A DNA stretch of 56,889 bases from Aliivibrio sp. S3MY1. Its GTDB lineage: Bacteria; Pseudomonadota; Gammaproteobacteria; Enterobacterales; Vibrionaceae. The stretch is from contig NZ_JARACO010000021.1 of NCBI RefSeq assembly GCF_028765575.1, forward strand, positions 1 to 56,889, in the 5' to 3' direction. The position numbers and the translations under genes were made by a program. The notes under the pieces are model-generated. The model did not search any database, was not told where the DNA came from, and saw only the letters and a program-made list of their open reading frames with translations. Positions 35,729 through 44,247 of this stretch are shown here, piece by piece. Numbering within the stretch: the first letter of the stretch is position 1; each line of letters starts with the position of its first letter.

Positions 35729-36682
35729 CTAAACTTGACGCCAAAATTCGTCATTTGGATCACTCTCTTCACACCATGCATTATCTCGACGTGCCGCCAA
35801 ATACCATTGCAACCCATCAAACAGCGCAAACGCCGTTGGTCCACCTAAATGCTCAAACGCATCAAAAAAAGCATCTTCTTGCTCAATTAAGCACTCTAAT
35901 GTGGTACATGAATGGGTAATCGCCCACTCAATCGCCTCTGGTTGAGCCGTCGCTTCATCCATAACAACAGCAACAAGAGGAAGAACAACACGTAATTTCT
36001 CAGCCTCATTCAACGCACGAAGATCGTCTTTATCTTGCTCTTGGTTTTTTATCTCATCAATAATCGACAAACGCTCTTTATAAGAGACATCACGGTTTAG
36101 CTCAGCAATACGCAGCGCATAAGCAAAACGCTCAGAGCCGACAATCTCGATTAAGGTTTCTAGCAACACCAGATCCAACGACATCGCTTTTACATGGTAC
36201 TCAATACACGCTTGAATACTTAAATAACGCACACCGTTAAATTCATAACCATAACTTTCATCAAACCCATCTAAAGGCTCGCCATTCACCATTAAATCCC
36301 AACCAATATATTCAACACGCTCTTTCGCAATTTCATACATAGGCCATGCACTTTTACCAAAGCCCTCCAGTATTGCCCCATGAAACTCAGAAGCTTCAAG
36401 CTCTTCTTTCGTCCACTGCAAACCAATACCCAAATGCTTAGCGTACTTGTTCATTAATGCGTGTTTAATGTGATCACGAAACGACCAGATAGATTCAGAT
36501 ACCCCAGCCGACGGCAGCGCCAAACACTCTTTACATGCAGGCAATTCAATCGGTTGATGAGCAATTTTACTGACTTGATGTGATGACTTAGGAAAAGAGA
36601 GGAGATCGAACGAAGGCTCACCACAAAACCAACAGGTATGTCGGAGATTAAAAGGAATATCGATAAGAGAATAGTGAGACAT
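35729..36682 (-). CDS. Zinc-ribbon-like protein of unknown function
   Basis: 317 residues. An N-terminal pair of CxxC knuckles (HTCWFCGE at C17/C20 and LPACKECL at C50/C53) suggests a zinc ribbon or treble clef. The rest is mostly helical and acidic (KERLSIIDEIKNQEQDKDDLRAL). No signal or membrane segment. I do not recognise a named family. The 5' leader forms a hairpin that reaches the ATG (36683-36712). Confidence 0.75.
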   Translation of the reverse strand: MSHYSLIDIPFNLRHTCWFCGEPSFDLLSFPKSSHQVSKIAHQPIELPACKECLALPSAGVSESIWSFRDHIKHALMNKYAKHLGIGLQWTKEELEASEFHGAILEGFGKSAWPMYEIAKERVEYIGWDLMVNGEPLDGFDESYGYEFNGVRYLSIQACIEYHVKAMSLDLVLLETLIEIVGSERFAYALRIAELNRDVSYKERLSIIDEIKNQEQDKDDLRALNEAEKLRVVLPLVAVVMDEATAQPEAIEWAITHSCTTLECLIEQEDAFFDAFEHLGGPTAFALFDGLQWYLAARRDNAWCEESDPNDEFWRQV

Positions 36683-36712
36683 TAGGGCTTCCGATCTAAA
36701 AAAGAAAGCCCT
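36683..36712 (-). promoter_or_regulatory. Hairpin abutting the start codon of the zinc-ribbon gene
   Basis: The mRNA forms CTAGGGCTT...AAGCCCTA with the 3' arm ending directly before the ATG, so it may mask the ribosome site (GGAAG sits at the stem edge). A terminator is unlikely, since no T-run follows. Confidence 0.45.
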
Positions 36713-36740
36713 AGTTTAACTGATACTACGTATTAAGAAA

Positions 36741-36854
36741 TTACTCTTTTTCTCTTAATATGCGAATGGTGTCTATTATCATAGGAATGATAACTACAGC
36801 TAAACCTGCAATTAAAAAACCCATAAATATCATGAATGTGCTTTGTCCACCCAT
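36741..36854 (-). CDS. Small membrane protein, 37 residues
   Basis: ATG at 36854 with AAGGG upstream, stop at 36741. One hydrophobic helix (MIFMGFLIAGLAVVIIPMII) is followed by a charged tail (DTIRILREKE), a plausible single-pass protein. It lies upstream of the zinc-ribbon gene in the same direction. No family is recognised. Confidence 0.5.
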   Translation of the reverse strand: MGGQSTFMIFMGFLIAGLAVVIIPMIIDTIRILREKE

Positions 36855-37233
36855 ATAAAACGTACCCTTGTCTTATTACTAATTAAGCCAATATCACCTA
36901 GACCAGCCGTGCTTATATGCATCTATTTACTGGACCTTCACTTAAAAGCGTTTTATCTCGTCGTTACCGCCGAATTATGCTTTATTTACCTTTGAATTGA
37001 AACGATTTATTCACGATCCCATGATCTAGATTCATAAATTTAAATATAATTTAACTTATTGATATAACAAATAGTTAATTTAGATTCAGGCCATGAAATC
37101 TTAAAAATGATACAGTTCGACATCGCTTTCATTGCTCTTTCATCCTCGTTCGCAATTTCTTTTATTGCAGTTTGTTACCTTTATAAAAACTTTTACTCTA
37201 GTTACTACTCAAATACAGTGACAAGGATGTTAT
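36855..37233. other. Mostly noncoding 379-bp interval
   Basis: AT-rich, holding the promoters of the small membrane gene (-) and of the hydrolase (+). It contains the start of the possible 58-residue ORF described separately. No other structure is seen. Confidence 0.5.
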
Positions 37234-37283
37234 GTGATATTCATATTAAGCACTCGACAAATCAAGAATACTATTCCAAATAA
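37107..37283 (+). CDS. Possible 58-residue membrane ORF overlapping the hydrolase start
   Basis: ATG at 37107, stop at 37283. It has one hydrophobic segment (IAFIALSSSFAISFIAVCYLY) and then a polar tail. There is no clear ribosome site and its end overlaps the following gene by 50 bases. It may be chance. Confidence 0.25.
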   Translation: MIQFDIAFIALSSSFAISFIAVCYLYKNFYSSYYSNTVTRMLCDIHIKHSTNQEYYSK

Positions 37284-38280
37284 TCAATACTCAAATGAGC
37301 CAGGGGATGCGCACTATCTTATGCTCCCCAACAACGCCACCGCTCCCGATCCAAACTCTCATCAATTAACGCAAGAACAGTGGATAAAGAAGTTAACCCA
37401 AGACGCCACCACAGGCCATCACCCTAGCGAGCACCCACTCGCCGAGTTTAAAACAGGTAATATTCTGTTCTTTGCTCATGGCTACAACAACAGCCAAGAA
37501 GAAGTCATTGAACGCCATAAATTATTAGATACCCATCTAAAACAACACGGATTCTCTGGCACCATTGTCAGTTTTGATTGGCCTTGTGCAACGAATACAC
37601 TCAACTACCTTGAAGACAGAATGGACGCCTACCAAAGCGCACTAAAATTGGTCACGGCAGGTATTACCCCACTGGCGATAAATCAACTTAAGGAGCATGA
37701 AAACCAGTGTGATATTGATGTGCATTTACTGGGTCACTCAACAGGGGCTTATGTGATACGAGAGGCTTTTTACCAAGCCAGTAAAAACCGCAGCTTACAG
37801 CGCATTCACTGGAACGTAAGCCAAGTGTGTTTTATAGGTGGAGACATTGCCAGACAATCACTCAGCCATGATGACAACAAATCAAAGCCTCTGTTTGCCC
37901 AAGCCAGTCGCATAACCAACTACCAAAGCCCGTTTGATAACGCCTTAAAAATATCAAACATAAAGCGAGCAGGCCTAGCCCCACGCTGCGGACGCGTCGG
38001 TTTACCAGAGGATGCACCAAGCAATGTGGTTAACATAAATTGTGGCGACCATTGGCAAGCGTTAATACAACCTAATGAAGAGCAAACCATTGGTAACTGG
38101 ACGCACTCTTGGCACTTTCACTGCACCCATTTTTCCGAAGATTTAGCGCACACCCTACAAGGTGATATTGATAGGTTAGCCATACCCACCAGAGAGCGAG
38201 TAGATGGAGAATTAAGATTAAAAGTAAAGAAAGCCGATATACCAAAGAAAGAGAAGCGGAGGATTAAAAAGTGGGAGTGA
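37234..38280 (+). CDS. Alpha/beta-hydrolase (DUF900-like)
   Basis: 348 residues from a GTG at 37234 with AAGG ten bases upstream. The order FFAHGYNNSQEEVIERH (oxyanion region), then VSFDWPC, then the nucleophile elbow LLGHSTGAYVIREAF near residue 168, then GDIARQSLSHDD, is that of the DUF900-type hydrolases, with a late His in the GDHWQALIQ or HSWHFHCTHF region as the third triad member. No signal peptide. The substrate is unknown. It is the last plus-strand gene before the nuclease cluster and could be part of it or independent. The C-terminus is very basic. Confidence 0.8.
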   Translation: MIFILSTRQIKNTIPNNQYSNEPGDAHYLMLPNNATAPDPNSHQLTQEQWIKKLTQDATTGHHPSEHPLAEFKTGNILFFAHGYNNSQEEVIERHKLLDTHLKQHGFSGTIVSFDWPCATNTLNYLEDRMDAYQSALKLVTAGITPLAINQLKEHENQCDIDVHLLGHSTGAYVIREAFYQASKNRSLQRIHWNVSQVCFIGGDIARQSLSHDDNKSKPLFAQASRITNYQSPFDNALKISNIKRAGLAPRCGRVGLPEDAPSNVVNINCGDHWQALIQPNEEQTIGNWTHSWHFHCTHFSEDLAHTLQGDIDRLAIPTRERVDGELRLKVKKADIPKKEKRRIKKWE

Positions 38281-38298
38281 TGGGTCTCCCACCAGAAA

Positions 38299-39999
38299 TT
38301 ACCATTCTCTAACTAACAAACGGCTTTGAACTCCTTTGATTTGAAATCCCATTGCATCAAATACCTCCTCAAAATCTCTACATTGAGGAGGTATATTTGG
38401 TAATGAAAGAGCGGCTTCATTAAAAAAGCGTTGCTGCTCATTCGGATTTTTCCATGCCATTTCCCACCAAGCCAAAATTGTTGGTTTAGATTTTTCAAGT
38501 CTATTTAGTGAGGGGACTCTATCGCTTTTCTTCAAATTTAACGCTTTGCTCGAAGGCATTAAATTCCAATGATCATTATTTGGCCAATATGCAAAGGGTA
38601 AACAATGATCTACATGATACTCGTCATTGATTTTAGTTTGCCCCCAAACACATTGAATTGAATGGCCCTTTGATTTTAAATCTTCTATTTTCGACCGAAT
38701 ACGATTCGTATCATGCTTTTTATCTAACCAAACCAAACAATCGTGATAGGTTTGTAGCGTTATATTATTCTCTCTGTTCGCCTCAAAGCGCTGCATTTCA
38801 GAAATCCACTGGTTTACAACTAATGGTTCAATCCACGAATAATAAAGGCGGAAGCACTCCCAAAGATTTTGCTTTAAAACAAACGACCCAAAGCTCTCAA
38901 AAAAATCAGAATCAAGCACGATACTGGATTCTACTTTACGTCTTTTAGAAGGGGCTACTGTAGAAAACTCTTGATTATTATCTTCTAAAGCTCCTGAATA
39001 AATAAACTTAATAGGTCCATCTTTCATGGTTTTTATCGTCGCTTGCATTACTTTTTGTAAGGCTTTAGCATCTTCATTACAAAATACCGCGCCAATAGCT
39101 AAATCATCCGCTGATAAATGAATCAATTTCTCCCATCCATCTTCAGTGATAAACGCTAAGCCTTTTTTGGTATTGCTGTTTTGCTGAATATTGCCGACAT
39201 CAATTAATCGTTTATATGCTTTAATCCAATACAGAGCGACTAACCCTAGTGGAATTGAAACTTCACCATCAGTCCTATCCATAACACAGCCAGAATGAGC
39301 ATCTGCAATACGCAATAACACACGCAGTAGTGCTAATTTGTAGGTTGAACTTTTGCTGTCATTAACAATGATGTGACGAACTTTATTGAGATCACCCGAG
39401 CCATCATCAGGTAAACTCATGACGACCGTTTGCCATTGAACCTCATCACGCTTTAATGCATCAGGCTCAACGTCGGTGACTAAACGAGTATGTAAACAGG
39501 CATCTTTTGAAAATTGAGCTAATTCCTCAATTGAACATGAATACGAGCTTCGGCCATCACTAAAATCACCATGACGCAAACTGATGACCAAACGTCCATT
39601 TGGAGCAAGAAGATTTGAGAGTTTTCTAAAAGCACGAGCACGTGAACTTGGTGGAATGTGCATCCACACAGCACTAACCAAAATCACATCAAAGCGCATT
39701 CCTAATCCGATGGTATGATTTAATTCAGGTAACAAATCATCCAACCATTGCACTTGTTCACCCGTGTGTATTTTACCTAACTCTCGCATTTCCTTTGCGG
39801 GCTCTAGCGCAATAACAGTACATTTTTGATCTGAAAACCATTTGGCATCTCGACCAACACCTGCACCTACATCCAAAATCTTCTCACCAGAAAACGGCCA
39901 AAATGGCTTCCAACTGGCATGAACTTTCTCAAACGTTACTGATGTGTAATTTTGAAGTAGTTCTTCTGAATGTTGATTATAGAATTGAATATTTTTCAT
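38299..39999 (-). CDS. Methyltransferase-HNH nuclease fusion
   Basis: 566 residues. Domain 1 (about 1-190) is a class I SAM-dependent methyltransferase with motif I ILDVGAGVGRDAKWF (41-55) and the later VWMHIPPSSRARAF and LAPNGRLVISLRHG. A middle helical part (about 210-430, IPLGLVALYWIKAYKRLIDVGN) resembles no enzyme I know, but reads like the N-terminal binding part of some HNH enzymes. Domain 3 (about 440-500) is an HNH-like nuclease: HVDHCLPFAYW, then NDHWNLMPSSKALNLKKSDR. A modification-type domain and a cleavage domain on one chain is unusual. The target may be DNA, RNA or protein. The start has no clear ribosome site. Confidence 0.8.
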   Translation of the reverse strand: MKNIQFYNQHSEELLQNYTSVTFEKVHASWKPFWPFSGEKILDVGAGVGRDAKWFSDQKCTVIALEPAKEMRELGKIHTGEQVQWLDDLLPELNHTIGLGMRFDVILVSAVWMHIPPSSRARAFRKLSNLLAPNGRLVISLRHGDFSDGRSSYSCSIEELAQFSKDACLHTRLVTDVEPDALKRDEVQWQTVVMSLPDDGSGDLNKVRHIIVNDSKSSTYKLALLRVLLRIADAHSGCVMDRTDGEVSIPLGLVALYWIKAYKRLIDVGNIQQNSNTKKGLAFITEDGWEKLIHLSADDLAIGAVFCNEDAKALQKVMQATIKTMKDGPIKFIYSGALEDNNQEFSTVAPSKRRKVESSIVLDSDFFESFGSFVLKQNLWECFRLYYSWIEPLVVNQWISEMQRFEANRENNITLQTYHDCLVWLDKKHDTNRIRSKIEDLKSKGHSIQCVWGQTKINDEYHVDHCLPFAYWPNNDHWNLMPSSKALNLKKSDRVPSLNRLEKSKPTILAWWEMAWKNPNEQQRFFNEAALSLPNIPPQCRDFEEVFDAMGFQIKGVQSRLLVREW

Positions 40000-40069
40000 A
40001 AGTGCTATGTACTACCTTGTTAGCCTATTGAGAGTCTCAATTTGAAAATATTTCTAGTATAAGCTCTAT

Positions 40070-40163
40070 TAAGTACTAACGGGAAAGTTATCAATACTTA
40101 AGTGATTGATATTATGTTAAATTATAGAACTTAAATTCCCGATAACTTCTTTATAGGTACTTA
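40070..40163. promoter_or_regulatory. Imperfect inverted repeats between the two HNH genes
   Basis: 23-base arms at 40070-40092 and 40141-40163 match at about 16 positions, and internal pieces (cgggaa / ttcccg and agttatc / gataact) allow alternative pairings. It may be an operator for the methyltransferase-HNH gene or a terminator for the HNH gene. Confidence 0.35.
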
Positions 40164-41288
40164 TCGCCCTTTAAATAAAGTCATTCGATGATGCTTTAAA
40201 TATTTTTCATGTTCTCGATTTACATGAAAAGACATTCCGTCAGTAATACCTAATATTTCGGGTCTTTCCAAGTGACTAGAAACCATTACTTTTCCTGAAT
40301 TTTCAAACGAAATAAATCCAAGATCAAAAGCTTTATCTAAATTAGCAAGCAATAACAAACCGTTAAATTTATCTAGTCGTTCATCATTATTAGCATCTCG
40401 CCAAGGTTTAATATGCGACGCAACTAACATCTGTGTATTTTTATATCCAGTTACTGAGCATCCCTTCCACATCTCTATAAGTTGCTTTCTAAATGTTCCC
40501 TGTCCCATTCTGGTATTAACCATTATTGATTTTTCAGTTTGGGTTAATTTTGTATTCTCAAAAATCTCTTGAATATCTGCTTTTACGTCTATTTGGGATA
40601 AATCAGAAAGAAAATGTTGATATGAGTTTAATGCTGCACTGTACATACTATTCCCTCTAACATTAAATTCTTTAAATTTTTCAAGCGAACGAGCACTTTC
40701 TGAAAGACGACAAAACTCCCGAAAAGACTTCACCTCAGTTAATGGTGCATCTATAAGCCCCTCTTGCACCATCCAATTAGAAATAGACCCACGAATCGCT
40801 TGAGAGTAATTCTTCGCTGTTTTCTCTGATTTACCAATATCAATAAGCCATTGAATATAAAGCTCAGTTAAGTCTGATAAATTTTCTACTAATGCATCTT
40901 TAAAATCATTAACTACTATTGAACTTTTTAAGTAATCAAAAAGATCACAATCCAAATAAGCATAATCGACTGCTTTATTTGAATACCCTTTAATCAGGGA
41001 AACATCAATACCTTCTTGGTAAGATAAATGCCAAAATCCTTCACTTTTTAAATGATAAAAAGGGTTTTCTGGTGTATCTCTATCTTGACCTTGTTTACGT
41101 TCATTAAAAAAATATGTGAACCGATTTTTCAAAGTAGCATCAAGTTTAATTTTATTCTCATAGATATAGCCTGCTTGTATTAAATCCATAACAGCAAGTA
41201 ACATGCATACTTTATGAGGGCTTTTCTTTCCCTTACTACTATTCATGTTTAAATTACGGAACTTGTCTACATAATACTCAACGGACAT
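40161..41288 (-). CDS. HNH endonuclease with SBD-like N-terminus
   Basis: 375 residues, ATG at 41288 with AGGATG upstream. N-terminal part (1-125): NMNSSKGKKSPHKVCMLLAV (P24, H25, K26) and IKLDATLKNRFTYFF resemble the sulfur-binding domain of McrA-type enzymes that recognise phosphorothioate DNA. Middle (about 140-235): LTELYIQWLIDIGKSEKTAKNYSQAIRGSISNWM, like the SAM-like DNA-binding domain of tyrosine recombinases. C-terminus (270-370): HNH_2-type nuclease, CSVTGYKNTQMLVASHIKP followed by NGLLLLANLDKAFDLG. The order is unusual. Type IV-style restriction is the likeliest role. No dnd or ssp genes are in the window. Confidence 0.8.
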   Translation of the reverse strand: MSVEYYVDKFRNLNMNSSKGKKSPHKVCMLLAVMDLIQAGYIYENKIKLDATLKNRFTYFFNERKQGQDRDTPENPFYHLKSEGFWHLSYQEGIDVSLIKGYSNKAVDYAYLDCDLFDYLKSSIVVNDFKDALVENLSDLTELYIQWLIDIGKSEKTAKNYSQAIRGSISNWMVQEGLIDAPLTEVKSFREFCRLSESARSLEKFKEFNVRGNSMYSAALNSYQHFLSDLSQIDVKADIQEIFENTKLTQTEKSIMVNTRMGQGTFRKQLIEMWKGCSVTGYKNTQMLVASHIKPWRDANNDERLDKFNGLLLLANLDKAFDLGFISFENSGKVMVSSHLERPEILGITDGMSFHVNREHEKYLKHHRMTLFKGR

Positions 41289-41508
41289 ACTTCATCCTAT
41301 AAATAAATTTAAGTTAGATTAAAAGCATAAGATTAATAATCCTATACATTCTAAAACTTATTAATAATGGACTAATCTTATCGTAAATAAACAAAAAAAA
41401 CATGAAAAGCATCACTAAATCAAAAAGTTACTTTATTTAGTTATCCATCACTTTTTTTAATGGAATATTACCCTATAATCAGGCCAAAATTCTTGTTCTG
41501 AGTAGTAC

Positions 41509-43368
41509 ATGGCTGAATTAATACCAACATTAAATACCTGTTTACCAAAAATGACATCAGGTGAAAGACGTTTTGCACAGCGTCTAGAGAACTTATTAGA
41601 AGATGATTATATATGTTGGTATGACATTCCTGTAGGGCGTTTACGTCGCTATCCAGACTTTATAATTTTGCACCCTGCTCGTGGGTTACTATTTCTTGAA
41701 GTGAAAGACTGGAAGCTCGATAACATCAATAATATTGATGCCGTTCGAGTTGAATTGCTGACCCCTAAAGGCATTGAAACAACCAGCAATCCTATTGAGC
41801 AAGTTCGTCAATGCAGTTACCAAGTAATCGATAAACTTAAACGCGATAAATTACTCATTAACCAAGAAGGGAAATACAAAGGAAACTTATGCCTTCCTTA
41901 CGGTTATGGTGTTGTACTTACCAACATCACTCGAATGCAATTAGACAGAGCTATTCCATTAGAGGCACAAGACTCGATACTCCCTCATCATTTGGTTATC
42001 TGTAAAGATGAGATGATAAGCACAATAGATCCTGAGCGTTTTCAATCGAAGCTGTGGCATATGTTTAATTATCAGTTTGGGAACAAATTAACATTACCTC
42101 AAATAGATCGAATCCGTTGGCATCTTTTCCCTGAAATTCGTATTTCAGGCCCAGAGCAACAAACTCTATTACCTTTAGAGAGTGATGACGAATCAGTAAA
42201 TACCAATGCCTATATTCCCGACATCATTAAAATTATGGATATTCAACAAGAGCAATTGGCTCGAAGTTTAGGGGACGGACACCGTGTTATTCATGGTGTG
42301 GCAGGCTCTGGAAAAACACTGATCTTAGGCTATCGCTGTTTACATTTAGCTGAACAGTTAAAAAAACCAATTCTTGTTCTTTGTTTTAATATTACGTTAG
42401 CGGCAAGATTACGCAGTTTCATTGATGAAAAGGGTATTTCAGGACAAGTTCAGGTTTATCATTTCCACGATTGGTGTGGGCAACAGATCAAAACCTACCA
42501 TTTAGATGTCATTAAAGGTGATGCACCTTACTGGGAGCGACAAGTTGATACCGTTATTAATGGTGTTGAAAAAGGAGATATTCCAAAAGGACAGTACGGT
42601 GCATTATTAATTGATGAGGGCCATGATTTTGAAGCTGAGTGGCTTACGTTAGTTACTCAAATGATTGATCCTGATACTAATTCTCTATTGCTGCTTTATG
42701 ATGATGCTCAATCAATTTATAAAAAGAAAAATAATTTAGATTTTAGCCTAGCAAGCGTTGGTATTCAGGCTCAAGGTCGAACAACTGTACTACGTTTAAA
42801 TTATCGTAATACAAGAGAAATCCTGTCTTTCTCATATAATTTTGCTAAGCAATATTTTGAAAATTCAGATGCTAAGGAAATCCCATTAATTCACCCAGAA
42901 TCTGCTGGCATTACTGGTACACACCCTGTTGTTAAAAAGTTTTCAACAATGGATCAAGAAGTTGAATATGCAATAAAATGTTTAGTTCATTGGCAAAAAA
43001 ATGGTTATGCGTGGAGTGATATTGCCATTATCTATCCCTGTAAACATATTGGACAAAAAGTATCTGAAGCATTAAAAGCTAAAGATATTCCTTATATTTT
43101 GCTCGCTAAATCTGAATATAAGAAAAAATACAACCCAAGCACAAATGTTGTTAATGTTCTGCCGATACCAAGTAGTAAAGGGCTTGAGTTTAAAACTGTT
43201 GTCATTCTAAACTCATCAAATATTCCTAAAAAAAGCAGCGATAGATCAGAAGATATTCGTCGTCTATATGTGGGTATGACAAGAGCAACCCATAATTTAC
43301 TAACGACTTACCATAAAGAAAATGAGTTAAGTGAGAGCCTTGAGGCTGCTATTGCTATAAATGCATAA
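41509..43368 (+). CDS. NERD nuclease-helicase (SF1)
   Basis: 619 residues. NERD domain (about 14-125) with E19, D50 (RYPDFII) and E64-x-K66 (FLEVKDW), the pattern of an active restriction-like nuclease. A UvrD/PcrA-like SF1 helicase follows: Walker A GVAGSGKT (263-270), Walker B LLIDEGHDF (366-374), motif III YDDAQSIYKK, motif IV LNYRNTREI, motif V SSKGLEFKTVVIL and motif VI LYVGMTRATHNL. It is divergent from the two HNH genes, 220 bp apart. Similar nuclease-helicases act in plasmid and phage defence. It may also act in DNA repair. Confidence 0.85.
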   Translation: MAELIPTLNTCLPKMTSGERRFAQRLENLLEDDYICWYDIPVGRLRRYPDFIILHPARGLLFLEVKDWKLDNINNIDAVRVELLTPKGIETTSNPIEQVRQCSYQVIDKLKRDKLLINQEGKYKGNLCLPYGYGVVLTNITRMQLDRAIPLEAQDSILPHHLVICKDEMISTIDPERFQSKLWHMFNYQFGNKLTLPQIDRIRWHLFPEIRISGPEQQTLLPLESDDESVNTNAYIPDIIKIMDIQQEQLARSLGDGHRVIHGVAGSGKTLILGYRCLHLAEQLKKPILVLCFNITLAARLRSFIDEKGISGQVQVYHFHDWCGQQIKTYHLDVIKGDAPYWERQVDTVINGVEKGDIPKGQYGALLIDEGHDFEAEWLTLVTQMIDPDTNSLLLLYDDAQSIYKKKNNLDFSLASVGIQAQGRTTVLRLNYRNTREILSFSYNFAKQYFENSDAKEIPLIHPESAGITGTHPVVKKFSTMDQEVEYAIKCLVHWQKNGYAWSDIAIIYPCKHIGQKVSEALKAKDIPYILLAKSEYKKKYNPSTNVVNVLPIPSSKGLEFKTVVILNSSNIPKKSSDRSEDIRRLYVGMTRATHNLLTTYHKENELSESLEAAIAINA

Positions 43369-43441
43369 TTACCCGAAGGGTGCTTCTTTCTTTTATGCCG
43401 TGCTAGAATTAGGTATTCCCAAAATGAATAATGTGTATTAA

Positions 43442-43861
43442 ATGAAAAAGCGGTCTTTATTATTAGCTCTATTCTCTGGTGTTTGTTTAGCAAAGCCGCA
43501 GGTGTATTTTGGAGCTGACGCCCTCTCAAACTCCAGTGCTTATTCTTTGCAGTCTGGTTTTTATTTCCCTGTTAACCCAGAGCTGGATTTTGGATATGAC
43601 ATGGATTTCACGCAATGGAACCAAGAGGTTCATTCATTTGGTATCAACATTAAGCCCGCTTTTCGTAAGCAACAATTCTACCTAGCGCCAATTGTCGGCA
43701 TGCACTATTTTAGTGACGATATTGATTACAGTTACAGCCTTGGGGCTGAGGTAGGGTACGATTTTGAACGTGTGACCATCAGAGCTGGATACAAAGACGT
43801 TGATGAAGAGTTTTATGATAATGATGCGTTTTATGTGGGTGTCGCGGTTCGGTTTGATTAA
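43442..43861 (+). CDS. Small secreted beta-barrel-like protein
   Basis: 139 residues with a signal peptide (MKKRSLLLALFSGVCLA) and alternating strands (SAYSLQSGFYFPV, HSFGINIKPAF, SYSLGAEVGYDF, AFYVGVAVRF), typical of small outer-membrane barrels or lipoprotein-like beta proteins. The C-terminus ends RFD. The ribosome site is weak. No family name is offered. It lies 73 bp after the NERD-helicase, in the same direction, but probably as a separate unit. Confidence 0.65.
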   Translation: MKKRSLLLALFSGVCLAKPQVYFGADALSNSSAYSLQSGFYFPVNPELDFGYDMDFTQWNQEVHSFGINIKPAFRKQQFYLAPIVGMHYFSDDIDYSYSLGAEVGYDFERVTIRAGYKDVDEEFYDNDAFYVGVAVRFD

Positions 43862-43879
43862 TCATAAACGAGTAAATAT

Positions 43880-43920
43880 CTTGATGATTAAGCTATTATA
43901 ATAATGTCTTAATCATCAAG
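43880..43920. terminator. Perfect 13-bp inverted repeat between convergent genes
   Basis: cttgatgattaag at 43880-43892 and its exact reverse complement at 43908-43920, with a 15-base loop. No T-run follows, but the position between convergent genes makes a terminator likely. Confidence 0.6.
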
Positions 43921-43922
43921 CG

Positions 43923-44159
43923 TTAGGCGATATTGTTTAAATTACGCTGTTGGTCCATGTAGACTTTTAATCGGTTCACTCTTGATTCAATTTCTTGCTC
44001 TCTTAATTCTCCGCGCTTCATTGCGAAGTTAATGGCTTTTTGGTCGTACACACCTTCGTTCTGCATTTTCATGTTACTAATGCTGTTTTTTAACTCTTCT
44101 TGGCTTCTATCTCTTTCAATAGATTCGGTTTGAATTTTGCCAATTGCTTCTACTTTCAT
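43923..44159 (-). CDS. Small coiled-coil hypothetical protein
   Basis: 78 residues, nearly all helical and highly charged (TESIERDRSQEELKNSISNMKMQNE, LREQEIESRVNRLKVYMDQQRN). No signal or membrane segment. It has the size and pattern of a structural or chaperone-type protein. Unrecognised. Confidence 0.6.
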   Translation of the reverse strand: MKVEAIGKIQTESIERDRSQEELKNSISNMKMQNEGVYDQKAINFAMKRGELREQEIESRVNRLKVYMDQQRNLNNIA

Positions 44160-44247
44160 AACGTCTCTGAGCCCTTACCTACTTGTTTTATAAATTTAAT
44201 TCTAAGCGCTATTTTGGTCAAGCAATAGTTCAGCAACTTGCACAACT

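Noticed and set aside
43911-43935. GCGTTAGGCG at the end of the 78-residue gene, like an integron attC half-site
   Set aside because: The partner half-site (GCCTAAC type) is not present in the preceding 130 bases and the sequence is explained by the end of the coding region.
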